DNA of 64,000 nucleotides from Marvania coccoides. Its lineage: Eukaryota > Chlorophyta > Trebouxiophyceae > Chlorellales > Chlorellaceae. A program made the translations under genes and the position numbers. The stretch covers positions 826,001 to 890,000 of the forward strand of contig OY978098.1 of assembly GCA_963854735.1 (NCBI GenBank). Direction: 5' to 3'. Below are positions 54,796-64,000 of the stretch, one piece after another; position 1 is the stretch's first letter; every line of letters begins with the position of its first letter. The notes under the pieces were generated by a model, which was not told the origin of the DNA, made no database searches, and saw nothing but the letters and a program-made list of their open reading frames with translations.

Positions 54796-56111
54796 GATTA
54801 AACAATGCAATAAAACGTTGTCGTCTGGCTGTTTTTGGCTTACATATCTCTTATCTGTTTTAAAATCTCCAGAGCTGTCAGTCCTTCCCCACCCCACCCC
54901 TTTCGTTTGTGTGGCCCGCAACAAGCTTGAATTTAGGATCGAGAATCAGTATTGTTACACAAGCGACGGGTTATACTTCAAATTAAAATTGTGGACTTTC
55001 ACGTAGCGCAGCAAGGCCACCATCTATGTTGCCACCATCTATCTATGTTGCCGTCTTGAAAAATATAAAATAAAAAACAAAATATTTCTAAAAAACATTT
55101 CAACTCATTCTCTCGGAGAATGGACTCGTCGGGACGTAAAACACAAGACGTTAACACGAATCTAACCGTAAAGGGGAACATTTAAATGCCAATGTTGGAC
55201 TGACGAAAGCTAGCCCGAATCCCATCCCAATAAAAAAATACATACAAAAGTCAACGTTTTACAGGAATGAGGAAAGCCAACTCGAATCTCGAAAAGTAGC
55301 TGCGGGCGGGTCCACCACAGGTGCAGGAGGTTCCGTTCTTTTGGTAAACCGGTCACCCTTGCATTTGTGCTCCCGAGCATTGCTCGCATATGCATATTTA
55401 TTTCACCTAAAGCAAGGATGGGTTTTCTCTCAAAACGTGGTCCAGGTCGCCGAACTGCGCGCACCGGAGTACTCACTCGTAAACGTTGGGGAATCTGTTA
55501 CTGTCAATGATGAGAAATTTGCAGTCTTTGCAAAATTTGTATTCTTTCCCAGCTTCAAATTCAGTTTTGGCGGAGCAATCAACCGGGGGTGAGCTGCGCA
55601 AGATTTGACGCCGAAGCTGGTATTCATAACGCCGCCGAGCGAGGTCTTGGAAACATGGATCGCGCACATATGAAGGCGTTCATTTCATTCAGCTATATTC
55701 TAAAAATTCTATTCTTATTCAAACGTTATGTTTGAGACCAACGAATGGCTGTTTCGCGCTATTTAATACTAAAACAAAAGACACCTGTGAACAAGCAACA
55801 TGCCCTGAAGACGGAGGCATTGTTTTATCTTCGCGAGGGGCACAACGGGCACCCTGTAATGTATGTAGCAAAAAAATAAAAATGTCCAAATTTGTGAACT
55901 TCTGGACGCCAAGGGCAAACCTTTATTTCAAGCTGAAATGGCCTTTTACGATTGCGATTAGGCTCGGCATAGTATTCATTGCGCACCATTACAGCCCTGC
56001 TAATCTCTCAGTTTTTTCAATTTCTTTCATCATCTTCAAAAAAGTAGTTTCATTTTAAATTATTGCCCACTGATCATCAATTGTCGCACCAGCTTCATTC
56101 TGAAAGGCGGA
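54796..56111. other. Spacer, no gene recognised
   Basis: 1.3 kb of low-GC sequence with short frames that lack domain character. The transcription starts of the rhodanese (left) and pfkB kinase (right) genes should lie here. Confidence 0.5.
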
Positions 56112-57621
56112 ATGAACCGAGCAGTGGCTCCCGCATCAGTGCCAGCGAGGCCTTTGTCGTCGTCGTCCCGCCCCAGGACGACTTTGGCTCCTATGCATGT
56201 GAGTAAAAATAAAATCGCACATAAATGCGAACTAACTAATTCGCATTAAATAGTATTTCTTTGTTTCCTTGTCCTTTCACCTCATTCTCGTTCCATATGC
56301 TCCCCATCAAACTCAGAGTTCTAACAGTTCTACTGTCACCGCCGCCAATTTGGCTGTCTCTCCCACCCCCATCGCCCCAATCAAAGTGGTCGGCATGGGC
56401 AGCGCGGGGGTGGACTACCTCGCTCAGGTTGCGGCCTACCCCCACCCCGACGAAAAGATCCGCACCGAGCGCCTGGAGGTGCAAGGCGGCGGCAACTGCG
56501 GCAACGCGCTCACGGCCGCTGCCCGCCTCGGCCTGGCGCCCTGCCTGGTCACCAAGATCGGCGGAGACGTGCTGGGGGACGGCATCGTCGCGGAGTTTGA
56601 GGCTGAGGGCGTCAGCACCGCTGGCGTGCTGCGAGCGGCAGGTGCTCCTTCCCCTTTTACCTACATCATTGTCGACAGAGAAGGCAACACTCGCACCTGC
56701 ATTCACACCCCCGGAGAGGCGTTCACGCCCGCAGAGCTCACCCCAGAGCTGGCGAAAACCGTCCTGGCTGGCGCCCGGCTCGTCTACTTTGACGGCCGGC
56801 TGACTGAAGCGGCGCTGCTGCTGGCGGCGGCGGCGCGACGGCGTGCCGTGCCGGTGCTGGTGGAGGCGGAGCGGCTGCGCCCGGGCCTGGAGGAGCTGCT
56901 GCAGCTGGCGGACTTCGTAGTGACCTCTGCGCACTTTCCTCAGGGCTGGACAGGTGAGCAGCTGTTGGGAGATGCGCTGGCGGTGATGCTGGCGAGGCTG
57001 CCACGCGCGCAGTGGGTGATCACCACGCTGGGTAAGAGAGGCAGCGTGTTGCTGGAGAGATCCAAAGGCGGTTTGCCCGAGAATGAGGAGGTTTTGGAGG
57101 ACCTGGTTATGCTGCTATTCGACCAAGCAGGGGCAGCAGGAGAAGAAAGTTCGTCTGCGGTGGTGTGCCGCAGCGAAAACGGAGTGGAGATCAGGCTTGG
57201 CGGGATGAACGCCGCTCCCGCCCCTGCGCGGCTCCTTTTGAAGCGTAGCGAGGCGGAGGGGGCCGCAGCGGCTGCCTCCGCCGCTGCTGCCGCCCGCGCT
57301 GAGGCTAAAGCGAATGCAGACGCGGGGAATGCGACCGGATATGAGGCCTCGGGTACCTTTTCCGAAGCAAACTCCTCGTTTCAGCCTCCTCAGGCGCTGG
57401 TGACTGTGGCACAGGCTGCCCGACTGCCAGCGGAGGCTGTTCTTGACACCACAGGGGCTGGAGACGCCTTTATAGGCTCAGTGCTGTACTGCGTGGCGAC
57501 AGGGCGACCTCCAGTGCATGCGCTACGCCTGGGGGCGGTTGTGGCGGCCTGCAAGTGCACAGCGCTGGGGGCCAGACCTGGGCTGCCGGCCCGAAATGAC
57601 TTGGCTGAAGACTTGCTTTGA
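56112..57621 (+). CDS. PfkB-family sugar/nucleoside kinase, probably plastid
   Basis: Two exons (56112-56198, 56317-57621) encode 463 residues. Exon 1 (NRAVAPASVPARPLSSSSRP) looks like a transit peptide. Ribokinase-family blocks follow: VVGMGSAGVDYLAQV, QGGGNCGNALTAAARLG (signature 1), WVITTLGKRGSVLL and the C-terminal DTTGAGDAFIGSVLY (signature 2, anion hole and catalytic Asp). An insertion of about 110 residues rich in Ala/Glu lies between the ATP-binding part and signature 2, as in some plant pfkB proteins. Substrate cannot be told from sequence; candidates are ribose, fructose or a nucleoside. Confidence 0.88.
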
Positions 57622-57962
57622 GTCTTTGCAGTACTTCTACATTACTTTGTATCCATTTTGTTTCATTCCTTGTAAATTGGGGCAGTGAATGCACGTAAAG
57701 AAAGAAATGCCAAGAGAAAACCGCAGAATATGAACGGGGGATATGGAGTATCAAACGGGGCGCCTCCTTGAAAAAATGAATGCAGGTGTAGAAACCGAGA
57801 GTAAGGTAGATACGTGAAAGGTCCGGGCCGAGAAAAAACCGGCATTGAATGCTGCTGCTACCGAGTCATACAAGCTTAAGCTGGTTTTGTGTGTTGTTTT
57901 TCAACTCTAAAACTACGAAGCGTTTTTGTTTAAATGCACACGCGCTCTATTTTGCTGTCCTA

Positions 57963-60900
57963 TCAGAAGAAGGCTAGCGACTGCGAGCTCGTGCGGCCAC
58001 GCGGCGGCGTGGGGGGCCTCTCCTCGTTGACTGCCGCCATCCAGGTGTCCACAATGTTGAGCCCTGGGTGGGGCGTGGGCGGCTCCTCCTCGATGCCCTC
58101 TCCGTTGAGCGGCGCGGGGCTGCCGCGCGGCGTGGCGGGTGGCAGCGGGTGGATGAGCTTGGGCACCATCACCAGGTCCCTCCCCAGCACCAGAATGGCG
58201 CCAGCATTGTTGGCAGTGCCGCAGTAGTTGGTGGCGGAGAACAGCGTGATCAGGTGGCCCTGCGCGAAGCGCTCGAAGCCGTCCATCACGCACTCGTGCG
58301 CGCGCACGATCATCTGCAGCCCGTTGGCGCGGCAGAACTCCATCACGCGGTCAGGCCCAAAGGTCACCAGCCCCGGCCCCCGGGGCGACGGCTGCACCCC
58401 TTCCACGGCATCGTTCACGGTAGGATCGCTCCACAGCAGGTCCATCAGCACCAGGCCGCCGTCCTCCATCGTCACAGGCCGCTGCAGCGCCTCGATCTGC
58501 TCGATGGATGTGATGGAGCGGCCGATGCCGCCGTGCATGCACATCACGCGCTCCTCAATCACAGCAGCCAGGGGCAGCCAGTTGAACAGCTCGTTCAGCC
58601 TCTGCCAAGCCTTCACGCCCGCCGCGTCGCCCAGCCGTTCGATGCACTCCAGCCTGAAGCCGAACAGGGCGTTGATATCGGCTGCTTCGTGGTTGCCGCG
58701 GATGAGGTGCACGTGCGCGGGGTGCTCCACCTTGAGGGCCAGCAGCAGGCAGATGGTCTCCAGGGAGTGCGCCCCCCTGTCTACGTAGTCCCCCAGGAAG
58801 AGGTAGTCGATGTAGGTGATGTCGCCGGCGGTGGAAGGGGCGCCGTACTCCTCAAACAGACGCATCAGGTCGCCAAACTGGCCGTGCAGGTCGCCGAAGA
58901 TCTTGACGGGGGCTATGGAGGGGGGTGGGGGTGGGGGTGGGGGTGGGGTGGGGTGAGAAATGCAGAGGGTGAGAGCGTGAAAATAAACAAGAAATTATTA
59001 AATAAGCCTTCTTCTTTTTACACCAACTGTTTTTCTTCCTCACCCTTCAGCTTCAGCACGCTGGGCTCCCGCTGGAACACGTCCTCCGCCTTGTCGCACA
59101 GCGCTGCGATCTCATCGTAAGAAAAGGAAAAGTCCCGGTCCTCAGGCGGGCGCCACGCGCGCGGCTGCAGCAGCGTGAGGAACGACTTCTGGATGCTGGG
59201 CTCCAGGGCGGTGCGCTCAAGCAGCGGGGTCTTGGCGCGGGCGGTGGTTGCCTCCGAGGCCATGCTCACCCGCCGCCCCTCGTTTTCAAACTGGTCAATT
59301 GACAACTGGCGCACCATGCCTCGCAGCTGCCCGCTGATGTCTTGCGCCACAACCACGGCGCGGTGGTACAGCCGCACGTCGGGGGTGGGCATGTCGCGCC
59401 CCACAGGGAACTCCCCGCGGCTGCGCTGCGCCAGGGACACAGAGCGGGGGGAACCAAGCCCGCCGCCCATGCCAACCCCCATAGACAGCCCATTTAGACC
59501 AGGCAGCTCGTCCTCCAGGCACCGCAAGTCCTCGGCGTTGCCCACCCGGCGCATGTTGAGCGCCGCCGCCGCCGCCGCCTCCTCTGCAGCGGCGGAGGCC
59601 AGCGCTGCCGCCGCCTCTGCGCCGTGCTCCTCGCTGACCCACTGCTGCCAGGCAGGGGCCCGCGGGTCGAACACTGCCAGCTCCCCTCCGCCCTCGGAGT
59701 CGTCGGCCAGCAGCAGGTCGTCCAGCAGGACGCTTCCCTTCAGGCCGCCGTGCACAAAGATGTAGGGCCCCACCGCCGCCACCGCATGCCTGCACCGCCG
59801 CATTGAGTCCCCCGTCTCCGCAGCATTCTCCTGGTTCACCCACTGCCCCGCAGACGTGTCCAGCGCCACCACAGAGTTGGCTTCCTCCATCATGCGCCCC
59901 CCGCCCACAGCGCCCCCAAGAACGTGCAGCCGCGCGCCGACAAACACCGCACCGTGCTGATACCGCGCGGCAGGCATGTCCCCTGGCGCAGCCGCCCACT
60001 CCCACCGCCCATCCCGATGCCGCGCCAGCCCGAAAGCGTCTGCCAGCGGAGCCCCAGAGGCGTCCCGTCCGCCGCACAGCAGCAGCAGCCCGTCCGAGCG
60101 GGCAGAGGCGGTGGCGTACATCCGCGCCGCGGGCTCCTCTCCGCAGTCTGAGATGCGCCGCCACTGGTAGGGTTTCTCCGAGGTGTCTAGCGCCCAAGCA
60201 TCGCTCAGCGTCTGCTTGCCATCGTTGCCGCCGATGGCCACCAAAAAGCGGTTAGCCACCAGGGATAGCGCGTGTGCGTACCGCGCAGATGGGCCCGCCC
60301 CAGACACCATCACCCTGTGCCACCTGGGCCGCCCAAAGTCGGTAAAGTCTAGGACATGAAGGTCCTCGGTGGCGAGGCCTGCCGGGCCGATGCCGCCTTG
60401 AATGACCACCATATTGCCAACGGCAGCGGCGGCGTGTGCGGCGCGCGGGGAGGGTGCCTCCCCCTGCGGCACCACCTTCTCCCACCGGCCCGACCGCACG
60501 TCCATAATGTGAACGTCATTGGTGGCGCCAGCGAGGCGGATGCCGGTGGAGGAGGGTCCAGGTGAGGGAGGGGCATCGGAGGTGCCGCGCTGGCCTTCCA
60601 ACGCAGTGGCACCGCCTGAAACGAGGGAGAGAAGGGCGAGAGTGGAGGAGTGATAATGGAGGAGGGCGGCGAGGCAAGAGTAGTGTACAAAACGCGTCCG
60701 AGCATTTCTCACCGAATAACACGAGCTTGGCGGTGCCCAGATCACCCTCTGGACCCAAAATGGCGGTCAGCGTGTGGCCACAGCTGCAAACAACAGTTGA
60801 ACTTTTTCAATCAAATTGAAACACAAGGAGCAGGTTGTCGGGAGGCGTATTCACTGCATGCGCCTCACCGTGGGCCTGGATTTGCCCCAATGATAGGAAA

Positions 60901-60975
60901 AAGAGAGGGGGGGGGGGCCGGAAGCACCGGCTCCGAAGGTTCACTGCTATCGGATGCTTGGACAGGGGTGTCCAT
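57963..60975 (-). CDS. BSL: BSU1-like (BSL) kelch-repeat protein phosphatase
   Basis: Four exons (60869-60975, 60713-60783, 59044-60615, 57963-58912) encode 899 residues. Residues ~38-400 are kelch repeats (CGHTLTAILGPEGD, LVLFGGATALEG, RAAHAAAAVGNMVVIQGGIG, RYAHALSLVANRFLVAIGGN, LHVLGGAVGGG, YIFVHGGLKGS). A Ser/Ala-rich linker follows. The C-terminal third is a PPP catalytic domain with IFGDLHGQ, FLGDYVDRG, IRGNHE, CMHGGIG and ATNYCGTANNAG. This kelch-PP1-like fusion is the BSU1/BSL family, known from plants (brassinosteroid signalling) and green algae, where the role is unclear. The stop precedes a TP-rich tail (PPTPPRGRTSSQSLAFF). The first exon was found by the R|CGHT join. A GGGGGT microsatellite lies in intron 3. 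Confidence 0.9.
58921..58955. repeat. G-rich (GGGGGT)n repeat in BSL intron 3
   Basis: Five to six GGGGGT units on the plus strand, right at the splice acceptor side of the gene. The plus strand could form a G-quadruplex. Confidence 0.9.
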
Positions 60976-63900
60976 ACTGCCTTGGCTACAGAGTCTGCTG
61001 TGCCAAACAGGGGCTCCACCTTAAATATAGGCTGATTTAAAACAACCTGCTTCTTTTTTAAATGATTGAATTATCAAGTTCTTATGGGGAGGAGAGCTCA
61101 AAGCACTCAGTTATCTAAGTATTAATGGCATTTCTATCCACACCAATTTGTTTTGAAGCATTTACCGCCGTCAAAATTTCAAAAAAGCCAGCTTGCTAGA
61201 AGGTCAGCTTCAAGCTGACCAAACTCTCCCTGGTAACATTGTGAGCTCCGCTCCACACACGAGCTAGTATAGCTCGTTTACTGCTGTACACCCCAAAAAT
61301 CCATGCCGCCAGAGTGCTTCTCCTGGCCATTCCAAATGAATTTCTACCCCGCCTCCTGCTCCCCCACCGGCAGCGCGAGCTGCGTCACTCAGACTGTTTC
61401 AAGCTCCTTTAGGCGACGCTCTAATATTTATATTATTGTTGAACTGAAACGAACAGCCGCTCAGCAGCAGATTACCATTGCAGGCGCCACTACACCGTTA
61501 TCGACGGAAGACGGACAAAAATCGCTCAGTGACACCCCCGCGACCCGTGCAGCTCCCCCTGCAGCCAAATCCAGTACGGGAGCCACCCATTGATTTTTTC
61601 AGTGCTTCCGCTGCACAAAATCAGATTGAGAAGCATTGCGCCGCACACAGCTTGTGGTGATATTCATGTTGAAATAACAAACATCCGCTTATGAAAAAAT
61701 ATGAAAAAATCCGCTCTATCCCACTCCTCTCCTCCAAACGTTTTAATCATCGGCCGCAAAGAAGACAAAATTCCTTGCATGCGATGTCACAAGCCATGTT
61801 CTAGCTGGTCATTCGGAAACTTGAGAGGTCCCAGATCCGACCTCAGGAAACCTGGCACCCCCGACGCTGGTGCCACTGCCACTGCCAAGCGCCAAAAATA
61901 CTGAATCCAGCCTCCCATATCGTCGTTAATGCGTTTAGAGCGTTAATTAAACGCCTAAAATGGGGCGCTTGCGTGCAGCTGCAATGAAAAGGTGTCGACA
62001 GTCGTTATAAGGCTCTTTAAGAATGTTGGGCTGCTGGGCATGACCTGAGCATAAAAAATCAGAATGCAATTGAAATCAGTTGTGATAACAAATAAACGTG
62101 GCTGCCTTACCTAATGCTGCTCTGGAGTTCGGCAGGGTTCCATTATGTTGCAAAATTCACTGGACCGCCGACTAGATGAACACCTCCAAGCCGCCGGGGA
62201 TGGAACACTTCCGATTTTGGGCGATGAACTCCAGCTAAATGACCAATTGGCCCGTTCTTTCCAGCCATCCAGGTAGAATGGAGTCCCCCGCAGCCCAGCA
62301 CAGCGCCCTACCTCTGCATCTGTTTCACTTTTAACCTCGTGGCAAACTCCTCGTCTGGGTCCTCATATACGGCCTCTAATGGCAGAAAAATATTATCGGT
62401 GCCTTCCTTCCATATCTTGATCGGATCTCCGCTTTCTTCCTGTCGGCATCGGGCCAGCCACGGGCGAGTGCTGCGGCCGCCACTTTGGACTCTGTTGCTC
62501 AGCCCTCTAGTGCCGACCTGGAAAATTGCATCTGAAAAGATTCTTAGCTGCTTTCAAGGGTAAAGAAGGGCATCCTCGTGCCCCCCGGTCTGCTGCCGTT
62601 GGAAAAAAAAAACGAAACACGCCAGCCGTTCAACGATAACACCCCTCTTGCTATCTTTCGCTGCCAAATTGCACAGTTAAAACCAAAGCGCTGCTATCCT
62701 GCCGCCGTCAGGGTGTGAATAACGTGCTTCCCAACGTACTGTTCGCTGCTATTTCGGCTGCCAAACCTCCAGCGGCAGAGCTCCCCAGCAGCCTCTCCCC
62801 CCTGCAAAAGGTGGCCCTAGGATTTCAACGCTCCAATAGCACACGTTGGCGATGCTGCAGCAGCGTGTACCACACCCCCTGATTCAGTTCTGGAGGAGCT
62901 GCAGTGCGGCCCCGGGGCGGCCGCTATTCCCCGTCTGCCGCCAGCTGCACTGTGAGAACCGCCGAGATTAGGCCGCAAATCCAGCCATGCGCACTCATTT
63001 TATACCGCTTGTGGAGTGTCGTGCGGGCTTGTCAGCGCCATTCAGCCGGGTTCTTCACCGACATGATCGCGAATAAATGGACCTCGTTGATTGAAAAAGT
63101 TGAGTGGCTGGCAGCTTTAACATGCTCATCTTGCACATAAAAATAAATTTCGAGGTAAAATGTGAGCACTCGGGCTTCGAAAGACATTATTTCATTTGCA
63201 TCGGCCTGGCACCCAGTATGTGCTCCTCATGCAACCAAGAGGCACCCAAGCGCTACACCAGAATCCTCTTCTGGGGGTCAACATCATCTTGCTGCCTCCG
63301 AAACATTGCCCCCTCTCTCCCGCTGCGGCCACACTGCACGGCGCTTCCGGTGGCGCTGACGGCGTACATAAAAATAAAATTGCCGGAATGGGCTCCTTTT
63401 CAGCTGTAATATTGAACAACGACACGTCACTGTCGTTTGCGGGGGCTGTGAAGGCCTCAATAGTGCCAAAATCGGGTGGTTGGCTGATGCGCCCCAGAAT
63501 TGCACCAAGGGCCTCGGACCTGCCCGTGTGACAAGATAAAACTCGAGGGTGATGAGTCCCTGGAATTGAAGTGCAAACCTCGCTGCTGAATGTCCTGGCG
63601 GGCAGGGGACGGAGCAGCCATCTATGAGGGGAGGAGGGAAGCGGCGAGGAGTGAAGAAGGGCTTGAACCTGAACCACTCCCGGCCGAAGAGCTCCTCTGC
63701 TCCGGCGACTGGGCCGGTGATGCCCCCTGGTGCGGACTGCCTTCGGGCTTTCCCCAGGGCAGCTTAATGGGAAGACCACGGGCGGGTAGTAGGCTTTTAG
63801 GCCCCGGTGCGGACTGCTTTCGAGCTCTCCCCGGGGCCTGCGGCCGAGCGCCCTCGAATTCGACCTCTTATGTTGAGTGTATTACTGGAAAACTCTAGTA

Positions 63901-64000
63901 GCTGATGAGTGACAGTGGGACGTGGCGGGCTGGGCCCGGCGGTTGCGTGCGACCGCCTTGCCCTTCCCCCCTCGTTGTCTCTCAATGGTGGCTTCGGCCT
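60976..64000. other. Right-end region, no gene recognised
   Basis: About 3 kb without a supported gene. Frames at 61303-61593 and 63192-63779 (minus) have no recognisable domain. The last 400 bases are GC-rich, with two related blocks (CGGACTGCCTTCGGGCTTTC near 63735 and CGGACTGCTTTCGAGCTCTC near 63811) bracketed by CCCC...GGGG that can form hairpins. This may be the edge of a gene or repeat outside the window. Confidence 0.4.

Noticed and set aside
59624..60255. Plus-strand frames opposite the kelch region
   Set aside because: Antisense shadows of the BSL phosphatase exon 3.
63192..63779. 195-residue minus-strand frame near the right edge
   Set aside because: No recognisable motif; Ser/Pro/Arg/Gly-rich translation as expected from random GC-rich sequence.

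Overview
The window is a piece of nuclear genome from a green alga (Viridiplantae, most likely Chlorophyta). Exons are GC-rich and introns and spacers AT-rich. The genes include photosystem I subunit PsaG, a plant-type plastid rhodanese, a BSU1-like kelch-phosphatase, a bestrophin-like channel, a SUVH-like SRA-SET protein, the cohesin loader SCC2 and two membrane prolyl 4-hydroxylases. I cannot name the species. A circularly permuted tRNA gene at 20.6 kb is of a kind reported from red algae, prasinophyte green algae and chlorarachniophyte nucleomorphs, which hints at an early-branching chlorophyte but does not prove it.

Layout. 0-10.2 kb, all minus strand: a plastid/thylakoid membrane protein cut by the left edge, a SAM-domain coiled-coil protein, a membrane-anchored propeller plus aspartyl-hydroxylase fusion, and an SRA-SET histone methyltransferase gene with three apparent frame breaks. 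10.4-13.2 kb: a half-size ABC transporter. 13.86-20.33 kb: a 6.5-kb segment bounded by identical 90-bp inverted repeats. It holds two genes that share a 1.26-kb 5' module but have unrelated 3' halves, one of them a predicted PD-(D/E)XK nuclease. 20.4-22.2 kb: palindromes, a permuted tRNA-Leu(CAG) with a degenerate tandem copy, and the 3' end of a non-LTR retrotransposon with a restriction-like endonuclease. 23.0-29.5 kb: bestrophin, TRIP4/ASC-1-like protein and a triple-KH RNA-binding protein. 29.5-31.7 kb: spacer with repeats and a histone-fold fragment. 31.7-46.6 kb, dense: tandem CCCH zinc-finger protein, psaG, P4H, PP2C, SCC2, a second P4H, GT90 glycosyltransferase. 47.9-61.0 kb: UBA-PUB protein, ARID protein, PIG-P, VPS37, rhodanese, pfkB kinase, BSL phosphatase. 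61-64 kb: no gene recognised.

The genes are mostly independent housekeeping genes with no operon logic. One loose theme is secretory-pathway protein modification (two P4Hs, an Asp-hydroxylase fusion, GT90, PIG-P). I placed about sixty introns by reading frame. Most are GT-AG, but about six use a GC donor, an unusually high share. Exon limits below come from reading frame and splice consensus only.
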